Shown here piece after piece: positions 54,636 to 64,000 of a stretch of DNA of 64,000 nt. The notes below the pieces were generated by a model that was given only the letters and a program-made list of their open reading frames with translations, was not told the DNA's origin and made no database searches. The stretch is taken from positions 1 to 64,000 of the forward strand of contig NZ_AMSI01000014.1 in the NCBI RefSeq assembly GCF_000300515.1, written 5' to 3'. The position numbers were made by a program, and so were the translations under genes. How positions within the stretch are numbered: the stretch's first letter is position 1; each line of letters begins with the position of its first letter. Source of the DNA: Nitratireductor indicus C115 (GTDB lineage Bacteria; Pseudomonadota; Alphaproteobacteria; Rhizobiales; Rhizobiaceae).

Positions 54636-55112
54636 ATGACGATGACATATACGGCGGCAGGCACACCGGTGGGCAGCGAACCCGAGGCCAAGGCATTCGA
54701 TGCGATGCAATGCATGGCCGATCTCTCCCGGGCTCTGGTCATAGCCGCCTCCCCCATCAACCGGATCGTGCTTTCACGCATTGCAGAGCGAGCCTGCCTC
54801 AAAACAGCGTCCATGGACCCGGGCGAGGCGGCCCACAAACTTGCAACCCCGCAAGCCGGCGCCCCGCAACCGGGCATGATCATTCTCGACCTCGACACCG
54901 CCTTTCAGGACCATGATGAAGTTCTGGCGCAGATTGAGACCCGCCGACGAATTTCGCCGGCGGGCCTGCCCTTCGTGGTCGCGGTGGTCGCCACGCTGCA
55001 GCAAGTCGATTTGCAGAGTTCCGCCTTCGACGCGACCGTTGCACGCCCTGTTACCCCTGAGACACTTCAGCCAGTGATCGAACGGCTGCTTGCAACCGCA
55101 AAGGCTGCCTGA
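54636..55112 (+). CDS. Receiver-like response-regulator protein
   Basis: 158 residues; the ATG at 54636 has GAGGTGG upstream and a second ATG follows at 54642. MIILDLDTAFQDHDEVLAQI resembles the phospho-acceptor strand of a receiver domain, and the end DATVARPVTPETLQPVIERLL is the usual receiver C-terminus. There is no output domain. It is divergent enough that phosphorylation is uncertain. Confidence 0.6.
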   Translation: MTMTYTAAGTPVGSEPEAKAFDAMQCMADLSRALVIAASPINRIVLSRIAERACLKTASMDPGEAAHKLATPQAGAPQPGMIILDLDTAFQDHDEVLAQIETRRRISPAGLPFVVAVVATLQQVDLQSSAFDATVARPVTPETLQPVIERLLATAKAA

Positions 55113-55186
55113 ACCCGCTCTGCGGGCCTTCCTTCGCCTCGGCCGGCTGTCTATACTCGGGTATCCGAAACGATATCTGGTGCCTG

Positions 55187-56620
55187 ATGCCTGACAGGAA
55201 AAAGCTAGCCCGCCCCGCCAGTCGAGGCGCTGTTGCCCGCACGCCCGCCTTTCTGAAGAATTTGCGCGGCGTGAAGGACTGGAAGCAGGCGACTGCCTGG
55301 CTCGAATGGCGCGGCATCGAGGATATCGAGTGCATTACGCCGGACCAGGCCGGCGTGGCGCGCGGCAAGATGATGCCGTCGAAGAAGTTCACGTCGAACA
55401 CATCGCTGGCCCTGCCCTCGGCCGTCTTCATGACGACCATATCCGGAGAATATCCCGAGAGCGGCGGCGGCTTTGTCTATCCCGAGGATGACGGTGACCT
55501 GAAACTCCTGCCCGACCTCTCCACGCTTACGACCGTGCCCTGGGAAACGGATCCGACGGCGCAGGTGATCTGCGACCTGGTGCATCAGGACGGGCGGGCC
55601 GTGGAATACAGCCCCCGCAATCTGCTTAAACGCGTCGTTGCCGAATATGCCCGGCATGGACTGAAGCCGATTGTCGCGCCGGAGATCGAGTTCTACCTTG
55701 TTCACAAGAACCCGGATCCCGATTATCCGCTGACCCCACCCGTCGGCAGATCCGGCCGCCCCATCGGTGGCGGGCAGGGCTATTCGATCGCCGGTGTCAA
55801 CGAGTTCGACGAGCTGATCGACGATATATACCACTTCTCGGAAGCGCAGGGTCTGGAGATCGATACCCTCATCCACGAAGAGGGCGCAGGCCAGCTCGAG
55901 ATCAATTTGCGCCATGGCGACCCGGTGGAACTGGCCGACCAGGTGTTCATGTTCAAGCGAACGATCCGTGAGGCGGCGCTCAACCACGACACCTATGCCA
56001 CATTCATGGCCAAGCCCATTCAGGGCCAGCCTGGCTCGGCCATGCATATTCACCAATCGATCGTCTCGCTGAAGACCGGCGACAATGTCTTTTCAAAAAA
56101 GGACGGCTCGGAAACGGACGCGTTCCGCCACTTCATCGGCGGCTTGCAGCGGCATATTCCCAATGCGCTGATCATGTTCGCACCCTATGTGAACTCCTAT
56201 CGCCGCCTGACCCAGGGAACCGCCGTTCCCGTGAACACGCGATGGGGTTACGACAACAGAACGACGGCCTTCCGCGTGCCCAGATCGGACCCGGCTTCGC
56301 GGCGTGTGGAGAACCGTATCCCCTCCTCCGATGCCAACCCTTATCTCGCGCTCGCGGCCTCTCTCAGCTGCGGGCTGATTGGCCTTCTGGAGAAGATCGA
56401 GCCGGACGCTCCGGCTGGCACGGCCGTCAATCAGGATGAGATCGAGCTGCCCCGAGGCCTTCTGGAAGCTGTCGCGCTCTTCGAGAGCGACGAGGCGCTG
56501 CTCAGGATACTCGGCGCACCGTTTGTCACCACATTCGCAGCTATCAAGCGGGCGGAATTCGAGACCTTCATGCAGGTTATCAGCCCTTGGGAGCGTGAGT
56601 ATCTCTTGTTGAACGTGTAG
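55187..56620 (+). CDS. puuA: Glutamine-synthetase-like gamma-glutamylputrescine synthetase
   Basis: 477 residues of the glutamine synthetase fold. EIEFYLVHK, GAGQLEINLRHGDPVELAD and VENRIPSSDANPYLALAASL are typical. The next gene is a PuuB-like oxidase, so the Puu pathway is likely. It joins glutamate to putrescine with ATP. The spacing to puuB is 45 bases. Confidence 0.85.
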   Translation: MPDRKKLARPASRGAVARTPAFLKNLRGVKDWKQATAWLEWRGIEDIECITPDQAGVARGKMMPSKKFTSNTSLALPSAVFMTTISGEYPESGGGFVYPEDDGDLKLLPDLSTLTTVPWETDPTAQVICDLVHQDGRAVEYSPRNLLKRVVAEYARHGLKPIVAPEIEFYLVHKNPDPDYPLTPPVGRSGRPIGGGQGYSIAGVNEFDELIDDIYHFSEAQGLEIDTLIHEEGAGQLEINLRHGDPVELADQVFMFKRTIREAALNHDTYATFMAKPIQGQPGSAMHIHQSIVSLKTGDNVFSKKDGSETDAFRHFIGGLQRHIPNALIMFAPYVNSYRRLTQGTAVPVNTRWGYDNRTTAFRVPRSDPASRRVENRIPSSDANPYLALAASLSCGLIGLLEKIEPDAPAGTAVNQDEIELPRGLLEAVALFESDEALLRILGAPFVTTFAAIKRAEFETFMQVISPWEREYLLLNV

Positions 56621-56665
56621 GAGCGGGGACAGAGCGTTCCCACTCTTTTCCTGCGGCATCAGGCC

Positions 56666-57958
56666 ATGGCAAAACCCCATCATTCTCCCATATCGCCCGG
56701 CTTCTCCTGGTATGAAGCCACTGTCGGCGAACGCCCGGAATATCCGGTGCTTGCCGGTGATCTTTCCGTTGATGTCGCCATCGTGGGAGGCGGCTTCACC
56801 GGCCTGTCGGCGGCAGCGCATCTTGCCGAGCGCGGCGTGCGGACCGCGCTCATCGAGGCGCATCGTTTCGGAGATGGCGCCTCGGGGCGCAATGGCGGGC
56901 AGATCGGCACCGGGCAGCGCGCCTGGGCCGAAGAGCTGGAAAATGAACTGGGCCTCGCCCGTGCCAGGGCGCTTTTCGACCTTGCCGAGGAAGCCAAGGC
57001 GCATCTGCACGATTTTACCACCCGACACGGCATCGAGATCGACTACCGTCCGGGGCAGCTTTCGGTGGTGCACAAGAAGCGCTATCTCGACGACTACCGG
57101 CGGCATGTGGACATCATGCGCGAGCGTTTCGGCTACCCGCATCTGACCTTCATGGAGCGGAGCGAAACGGAGGAGCGGCTGGGGTCCAGCCTTTATTTCG
57201 GCGGCATTCGCGATGCTGGAACCGGACATGTTCATCCGCTCAAGCTCGTCATTGGCACGGCGCGCGCGGCGCAAAAGGCCGGCGCCCAGCTTTATGAAAA
57301 CAGCCCGGCAAAGGGGATTGTCTCCGAAGGCGGCGAGGTGCGGATTGCCACTGCGCACGGAACGATCCGTGCGCAGAAATGCCTGGTCGCGGTCAATGCC
57401 TATGGGAACGGGCTGGAGCCGGTGAGTGCAGCCCATGTCATGCCCATCGGCTCCTTCATCGGAGCAACGGTGCCGCTTGGTGCAGACAGCCCTGTTCTTC
57501 CCGGCGGCGAATCGGTCGATGATTCACGCTTCGTCGTGCGCTATTTCCGACGCTCGGCGGATGGACGGCTTCTGTTTGGCGGGCGTGAGATCTACGCCCC
57601 CGGCGAGGACAAGGCGATCCAGACCCATATCCGCCGGCAGATTGCCGAAATCTATCCGGCATTGAAGGATGTCGAGATCACCCATGCCTGGGGTGGTTAT
57701 GTGGGCATAACCATGCCGCGCAAGCCGTTCGTGCGGGAGGTGATGCCCAATGTCATATCCGTTGGTGGCTATTCCGGGCATGGCGTCATGCTGTCCAACT
57801 TCGTGGGCCGTCTCTATGCTGAGACCGTCATCGGGAACCGGGATCGTTTGAAGCTCTTCGAGGACCTGAAAGTCCCGCCCTTTCCCGGCGGACGCATGAT
57901 GCGACCGATCCTGATGTTCCTGGCGCTCAACTGGTACGCGCTGCGCGACAGAATCTAG
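56666..57958 (+). CDS. puuB: Gamma-glutamylputrescine oxidase (FAD-dependent)
   Basis: 430 residues. The FAD-binding dinucleotide fold is DVAIVGGGFTGLSAAAHLAERG, followed by GASGRNGGQIGTGQRAWAEELE. The C-terminus has GGYSGHGVMLSNFVGRLYAE, typical for DAO-type PuuB. It oxidises gamma-glutamylputrescine to the aldehyde. An aldehyde dehydrogenase (60841) lies near but on the other strand. Confidence 0.88.
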   Translation: MAKPHHSPISPGFSWYEATVGERPEYPVLAGDLSVDVAIVGGGFTGLSAAAHLAERGVRTALIEAHRFGDGASGRNGGQIGTGQRAWAEELENELGLARARALFDLAEEAKAHLHDFTTRHGIEIDYRPGQLSVVHKKRYLDDYRRHVDIMRERFGYPHLTFMERSETEERLGSSLYFGGIRDAGTGHVHPLKLVIGTARAAQKAGAQLYENSPAKGIVSEGGEVRIATAHGTIRAQKCLVAVNAYGNGLEPVSAAHVMPIGSFIGATVPLGADSPVLPGGESVDDSRFVVRYFRRSADGRLLFGGREIYAPGEDKAIQTHIRRQIAEIYPALKDVEITHAWGGYVGITMPRKPFVREVMPNVISVGGYSGHGVMLSNFVGRLYAETVIGNRDRLKLFEDLKVPPFPGGRMMRPILMFLALNWYALRDRI

Positions 57959-58024
57959 ACCCGCCTGTCATCCGCATGAAATCGGGCAAGCAAGGAAGCG
58001 TGTCCTCGCACCTTGAACTTCATG

Positions 58025-59794
58025 TCAAAGCGGCCAGAAGAACAGGATCGCCGGCACCGCCACTGCAATGATCAGGAGTTCAAGCGGCAGGCCCATGCGC
58101 CAGTAATCGCCGAAACGATAGCCACCCGGCCCCATGATGATGGTGTTGTTCTTGTGGCCAATGGGCGTGAGGAACGCGCAAGAGGCCGCAACAGCAACCG
58201 CCATGAGAAACGGGTCGGGAGAAACATCCAGCCCATTGGCGACCGACAGGCCGACAGGAGCGGCGATCAAGGCCGTTGCGACATTGTTCAGGAAGTCTGA
58301 CAGCGTCATGGTGACGACCATCAGGATTGTCAGAATGGCCCATGCCGGGAGGGAACCGGTAAGCGACAGGATACCTTCCGCGATCAAACGCGTTCCGCCT
58401 GAATCCTCGAGCGCCAGTCCCAGCGGGATAAGCGATGCAAGAAGCACGATGACCGGCCATTCGACCGATTCATACACCTCACGCGCGCTCACCACGTTGA
58501 ACAACGCATAGATGGCGACTGCAGCGGCCAGAGCAATCACCAGCGGTACAAACCCCATGACGGAACTGGCCACCGCAGCGGCGAAAACGCCCATGGTGAA
58601 AAACGCCTTGCCGCGCTGGATGACCGTATGGCTTTTCTCCGCCAGCGGCAGCACGCCAAGCCATTCGGCGGCATCAGCCACCCGGCTTTCCGGCCCCAGA
58701 AGGAGCACCACATCGCCGGCCCGGATAGGCAGTTTGCGAACCCGTTCGCGAAAGCGCTTGCCCTGGCGGGAGACGCCAAGCAGCGTGACGCCGCGGCGGT
58801 AGAGAAGGCGAAGATCGAGCGCGGTGCGCCCCACCATGCGTGCGCTGTCAGGCACGATTGCTTCGATCAGAACCAGCGACTGGCCGCGAAGGCCGCCGTG
58901 TTTTTCAGCCCCCGGCGCATCGAGTTCGGCAGCACCGATAAATGCCTCAATGGATTTCGGATCGCCTTCCAGGATGAGATGATCGCTCTTGCGAACCTCT
59001 TCGCCGGCAGCAAAACCCGGCAGACGCTTGCCGCGGCGCACGAGGCCGAGGATCGTGACATCATGCTCATCGGCCAATGGATAGAGATCGCTGACCGGCT
59101 TGCCGAGCGCCTTCGACTTCTCCTTGACACCAGCCTCCGCAACAAACAGGCCCGCATCGCCTTCTTCCTCGACATCGGCCTGCCCCGCATTGGGGATCAA
59201 TCGCCAGCCAAACAGCGCCACGAAGGCGATGCCGGCGGCCGCGCAAACGAGACCGACGGGCGAGAAATCAAACATGGAATAGGAATCGCCCAGCGCCCTG
59301 TTGCGAAACTCGGAAACGACGATGTTCGGAGGGGTGCCGATGAGCGTGATCATGCCACCCAGAATGGTTGCGAAGGAAAGCGGCATAAGCGACCGGGAAA
59401 CCGGGCGCCTGGCTTTCTTTGCGGCCTCGATGTCGAGCGTCATCAGCATGACCAGGGCCGCCACATTGTTGATGACCGCCGACAGCCCCGCGCCAACCAC
59501 CGCCATCAGGCCAATATGCGATGAGAGCGAGCGGCCCGTGGATAAGACGAAGCGGGAAATGAGTTCCACAGCACCCGCATTCATCATGGCTCGGGAGACA
59601 ATCAGCACCAGAGCGATGATGACCACCGCCTCATGCCCGAAGCCGATGAAGGCATCGTGCGCATCCACGACGCCCCCCACCACGGCTATGATGAGAGCGG
59701 CAAAGGCGACCAGATCGTAACGAATACGACCCCAGACAAGGAAGGCGAAGACAATCCCGAGAAGGCAAAACAGGAATATCTGCTCGTAGGTCAT
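58025..59794 (-). CDS. SLC13-type permease with TrkA-C domains
   Basis: 589 residues. Two sets of membrane helices flank a central cytoplasmic part with two TrkA_C-like units (LGKPVSDLYPLADEHDVTIL and LLYRRGVTLLGVSRQG). The motif NNVAALVMLMTLDIEAA and the late NNVATALIAAPVG are typical of the SLC13/ArsB-like carriers. A dicarboxylate, citrate or sulfate substrate is possible; not determinable. Confidence 0.9.
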   Translation of the reverse strand: MTYEQIFLFCLLGIVFAFLVWGRIRYDLVAFAALIIAVVGGVVDAHDAFIGFGHEAVVIIALVLIVSRAMMNAGAVELISRFVLSTGRSLSSHIGLMAVVGAGLSAVINNVAALVMLMTLDIEAAKKARRPVSRSLMPLSFATILGGMITLIGTPPNIVVSEFRNRALGDSYSMFDFSPVGLVCAAAGIAFVALFGWRLIPNAGQADVEEEGDAGLFVAEAGVKEKSKALGKPVSDLYPLADEHDVTILGLVRRGKRLPGFAAGEEVRKSDHLILEGDPKSIEAFIGAAELDAPGAEKHGGLRGQSLVLIEAIVPDSARMVGRTALDLRLLYRRGVTLLGVSRQGKRFRERVRKLPIRAGDVVLLLGPESRVADAAEWLGVLPLAEKSHTVIQRGKAFFTMGVFAAAVASSVMGFVPLVIALAAAVAIYALFNVVSAREVYESVEWPVIVLLASLIPLGLALEDSGGTRLIAEGILSLTGSLPAWAILTILMVVTMTLSDFLNNVATALIAAPVGLSVANGLDVSPDPFLMAVAVAASCAFLTPIGHKNNTIIMGPGGYRFGDYWRMGLPLELLIIAVAVPAILFFWPL

Positions 59795-59942
59795 GTGCTT
59801 TCGCCCCTCTTTGATGATCCGGGACGAAGAACCTCACCACCCCGGTTATGGGCAATTCAGAAAACGGGAAGCGGTTCCCGTCTTCCGAATCGGAAATTGC
59901 AATGCATCACCGCGCTTGAGGTGAATGGTTGCATCTGTCGAC

Positions 59943-60075
59943 GCCAGACGTGCCGTCCGGCTGCAAAATTCATACCCTACCGCATTTCTGCGACGCCAAG
60001 CTCAGGCTTGGCTGCAAAATGCTTGTCCAACCGCATTTCTGAGGCGCCAGACGTGCCGTCTGGCTGCAAAATGCT
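59943..60075. repeat. Palindromic intergenic repeats, copies 2 to 4
   Basis: Three related units occur. Copy at 59943-59961: GCCAGACG/CGTCCGGC (one mismatch). Copy at 59980-60023: CCGCATTTCTG then GCCAAGC/GCTTGGC then TGCAAAATGCT. Copy at 60031-60075: CCGCATTTCTG then GCCAGACG/CGTCTGGC then TGCAAAATGCT. Stems differ but stay paired, while flanks are identical. The 46.8 kb copy shares the flanks. The gap 59795-60073 holds nothing else. Confidence 0.75.
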
Positions 60076-60823
60076 AGATACAGCGCCCGCCGTCCACCTC
60101 CAGAGCCACGCCGGTGATGAACTCCGCCTCGCTGGAAGCCAGCCAGAGTGCGGCATTTGCAATGTCCAGCGGGGTCGACAGGCGCCCCAGCGGAATGGAA
60201 GCCCGGAACTGGGCGCGCTTTTCGGGCGTATCCTCGCCCATGAACTGCCCCAGCATGCCCGTTTCGCCGGCGACCGGGCACAGGCAATTCACGCGAATGT
60301 TCTTCGGCGCCAGCTCGACCGCCATCGACTTGGTGGCCGTGATCGCCCAGCCCTTGGACGCATTGTACCAGGTGAGGCCGGGGCGCGGCCGCAGGCCGGC
60401 GGTGGAAGCCGTGGTGATGATGGAACCGCCGCCCTGCTTTTCCATGATCGGCACAACGGCAAGCGTCGAATGATAGATGGCCTTCATGTTAACGGCGGTG
60501 ATCAGGTCGAAGGTTTCTTCGTCCACTTCCATCAGCGGCCCGTTGCGATGCGTGAAACCGGCATTGTTGACCATGATGTCGAGACGGCCAAAGGCCTGCA
60601 TGGCAGCATCGACCATGGCATCCACATCAGCCTTCATGGAAACGTCCGCAGTGACCGGAAGAGCCGCTTCGCCAATCTGGCTTGCGATATGTTCCGCACC
60701 TTTGGCGTTGAGGTCGGCAACGATGATCTTCGCGCCCTCCTCGGCGAAACGTTTCGCCATTCCCGCGCCAAAACCGGATGCTGCGCCGGTGATGACGGCG
60801 ACCTTGCCAGCAAGTCTTGCCAT
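60074..60823 (-). CDS. Short-chain dehydrogenase/reductase
   Basis: 249 residues. The NAD(P) motif is VITGAASGFGAG, then NNAGF, and the catalytic Tyr-x3-Lys is in WYNASKGW. It ends VDGGRCI. Substrate unknown; it follows the aldehyde dehydrogenase by 17 bases, so they probably act in one pathway on alcohols and aldehydes. Confidence 0.92.
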   Translation of the reverse strand: MARLAGKVAVITGAASGFGAGMAKRFAEEGAKIIVADLNAKGAEHIASQIGEAALPVTADVSMKADVDAMVDAAMQAFGRLDIMVNNAGFTHRNGPLMEVDEETFDLITAVNMKAIYHSTLAVVPIMEKQGGGSIITTASTAGLRPRPGLTWYNASKGWAITATKSMAVELAPKNIRVNCLCPVAGETGMLGQFMGEDTPEKRAQFRASIPLGRLSTPLDIANAALWLASSEAEFITGVALEVDGGRCI

Positions 60824-60840
60824 AATGAATTCCTGTGAGA

Positions 60841-62316
60841 TTAGCCGTGATTGAAAACGATGGTCTTGGTGGCGGACATGTCGAACAGGGCTTCAAAGCC
60901 CTTTTCCCGCCCGTGACCCGACTTCTTGAAACCGCCGAACGGCAATTCTATGCCGCCACCGGCACCATAACCGTTGACGAAAACCTGGCCCGCGCGCACG
61001 CGCTTGGCAACCCTGTGCTGACGGGCGCCGTCGCGCGTCCAGACACCGGCGACCAGACCGAATTCCGTGCTGTTGGCAAGCCGCACCGCATCCGCCTCGT
61101 CGGTGAATGGGAAGAGCGAAAGGACGGGACCGAAGACTTCCTCCTGAGCAAGTGCGGCATCCGGATCGACATTTCCGAACAATGCCGGCGCCTGATAATA
61201 GCCGCCTTCCGGCGCGTCGGGCGCAACGGTGCCGCGCGCAAGCAACGGGATGCCTGCATCCTGCGCGGCGGCGATGAAGCCGCCGACCCGGTCGCGCTGG
61301 GCCGGGTTGATGAGCGGGCCGATGTCCAGATCGGCATCGTGGGGACCGGCGACCAATGCGCCGAAGCGCTCTGCGAGTGCCGCCGCCACTTTTTCATAGG
61401 CGGGTCTTTCCACCAGGACGCGGCTGCCCGCCGAGCAGGTCTGGCCGCCATTCTGGATGATGGCGTTGACGAGCACGGGAATTGCCGCATCGATATCGGC
61501 GTCGGCAAAGACGATCTGGGGTGACTTGCCGCCCAATTCCATGGTCACGCCGCGATTGTTGACGGCGGCGGCCTGCTGGATGGCAGTTCCGGTCAAGGGG
61601 GAGCCGGTGAAGGTGACATAGTCGATCAACGGATGGGCGGAGAGCGCTGCCCCTGCCGCACGGCCATAGCCGGTGATGACGTTGAACACGCCAGCGGGAA
61701 TACCCGCTTCGAGCGCCAGCTCTGCGATGCGCAGCGTGGTGAGCGAGGCATCCTCGGCAGGCTTGACCACCAGCGTGTTACCCATGGCAAGGGCAGCGCC
61801 GACGACGCGGGCAAGAATTTGCATGGGATAATTCCATGGCGTGATGGCCGCGACCACGCCATGCGGCTCACGCAAGGTCAGCGCCGTATACCCTTCGAGG
61901 AAGGGGATGGTGTCACCGTGGATCTTGTCCGCCGCGCCGCCATAGAACTCGTAGTAGCGCATGGTTGCCGTCACATCTGCCTTGCCCTGGCGGATCGGTT
62001 TGCCGGTATCCCGCGATTCCAGAGCGGCCAGCTCCTCGCCGTTCTTTTCAACCAGCTGGAACAGCCTGGTCAGGCAGCGACCGCGCTCGACAGCCGGCAT
62101 GCGCCCCCACGGCCCCTCATCGAAAGCATGGCGTGCAGCCTTCACGGCACGGTCCACATCGGCCTCGCCAGATGCGGGAATCGACGCAAACACCTTGCCA
62201 TCCGATGGGGATGCGACGTCAATGCGCTCGCCCGACAACGCGTCGACCGGACGCCCGTCGATGATCTGCATGAAAGCGCGGCCCTCGGCGACGCTGCGCG
62301 AAAAATGGGTGCCCAT
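60841..62316 (-). CDS. Aldehyde dehydrogenase
   Basis: 491 residues from 62316 (GGAG upstream); an ATG at 62271 is another option. MELGGKSPQIVFAD carries the catalytic Glu and GGQTCSAGSR the catalytic Cys. It could oxidise the gamma-glutamylaminobutyraldehyde made by puuB (PuuC role), or betaine aldehyde; the sequence alone does not decide. It is the first gene of a two-gene operon with the SDR. Confidence 0.9.
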   Translation of the reverse strand: MGTHFSRSVAEGRAFMQIIDGRPVDALSGERIDVASPSDGKVFASIPASGEADVDRAVKAARHAFDEGPWGRMPAVERGRCLTRLFQLVEKNGEELAALESRDTGKPIRQGKADVTATMRYYEFYGGAADKIHGDTIPFLEGYTALTLREPHGVVAAITPWNYPMQILARVVGAALAMGNTLVVKPAEDASLTTLRIAELALEAGIPAGVFNVITGYGRAAGAALSAHPLIDYVTFTGSPLTGTAIQQAAAVNNRGVTMELGGKSPQIVFADADIDAAIPVLVNAIIQNGGQTCSAGSRVLVERPAYEKVAAALAERFGALVAGPHDADLDIGPLINPAQRDRVGGFIAAAQDAGIPLLARGTVAPDAPEGGYYQAPALFGNVDPDAALAQEEVFGPVLSLFPFTDEADAVRLANSTEFGLVAGVWTRDGARQHRVAKRVRAGQVFVNGYGAGGGIELPFGGFKKSGHGREKGFEALFDMSATKTIVFNHG

Positions 62317-62583
62317 CCCTGAAGCTCCGGTTTAAAATTCTTTCGGTTCGAGCCATGCTCGCGATTTGGCCCATGGGAAACCCGCCATGCGAGACTATGT
62401 CAAGGCACAATGCACCATGCATGTTGGCGCAGCCATGCCTGAAAGCAATCGTGAACCGCGGCCGGGGCCCGCCGCGACATCACGCCGGGCATTTCAGCGC
62501 CCTGCGGCGTTAAATCGAGTCTGGCGTTATTAAATCGATTAGATTATAGCAACTGCAAAAAGGCAAAGGTCAGCGGAGCAAGA

Positions 62584-64000
<1,417 letters not shown>

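Overview
The window comes from a Gram-negative alphaproteobacterium, most likely of the Rhizobiales/Hyphomicrobiales (Brucella/Phyllobacterium/Nitratireductor-like). The evidence is the gene order murA - DUF2948 - UPF0262 - low-molecular-weight phosphatase - infA - maf - yacG, a tRNA-His with A73 and no visible G-1, an Irr-type iron box, a PdhS/CbrA-like kinase, a DUF1127/LysR pair and a phasin. The genus cannot be fixed from the sequence alone.

Positions 1 to about 21,080 are the early half of a lambda-like prophage (structural genes must lie left of the window). It is inserted at the 3' end of a tRNA-Thr(GGT) gene at 21033-21107, next to an overlapping excisionase/integrase pair. In the centre, an S24-type repressor (8860-9432) faces a Cro-like protein (8517-8765). 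A leftward operon tied together by ATGA overlaps carries an HNH nuclease, a GcrA homologue, a C5-methyltransferase-like protein, a RuvC-like resolvase, a DnaB helicase and a CAT-anticodon tRNA. A rightward operon from 11847 carries RecT, a DUF1367/NinB-like protein, a YbcO/DUF968-like nuclease, a PP-loop (PAPS-reductase-like) protein, excisionase and integrase. Both early promoters, and a third site near 6.1 kb, share the operator half-site ATCGCTAC/GTAGCGAT. Between repressor and rightward operon lies a lysogenic cargo set: a secreted VasI/TagO-like protein, a HEPN-domain protein with a partner, and a 0.4 kb structured non-coding stretch bounded by terminators.

From 21.3 to 34.1 kb is host core: the murA-to-yacG cluster (without hisD, which I expect between DUF2948 and UPF0262), a DUF1127 small protein divergent from a LysR regulator, xseA, a membrane diguanylate cyclase, a Slam-type outer-membrane translocon paired with a TbpB-like surface lipoprotein, an orphan Imm11/DUF1629 immunity protein in AT-rich DNA, and tRNA-His.

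From 34.3 to 64 kb: a phasin, a giant multi-PAS histidine kinase, an iron(III) binding protein and permease under an Irr box (no ATPase beside them), acetoacetyl-CoA synthetase, AsmA, the polyamine importer potFGHI, an XRE/ScfR-type regulator divergent from isocitrate lyase, the gamma-glutamylated putrescine pathway (puuA, puuB), an SLC13/TrkA-C permease, an SDR with an aldehyde dehydrogenase, and zwf running off the right edge. Themes are storage polymer and acetoacetate use (phasin, acetoacetyl-CoA synthetase, glyoxylate shunt), polyamine import and breakdown, and iron uptake. Two intergenic spots carry copies of a palindromic repeat whose flanks are conserved while its stem changes on both sides.
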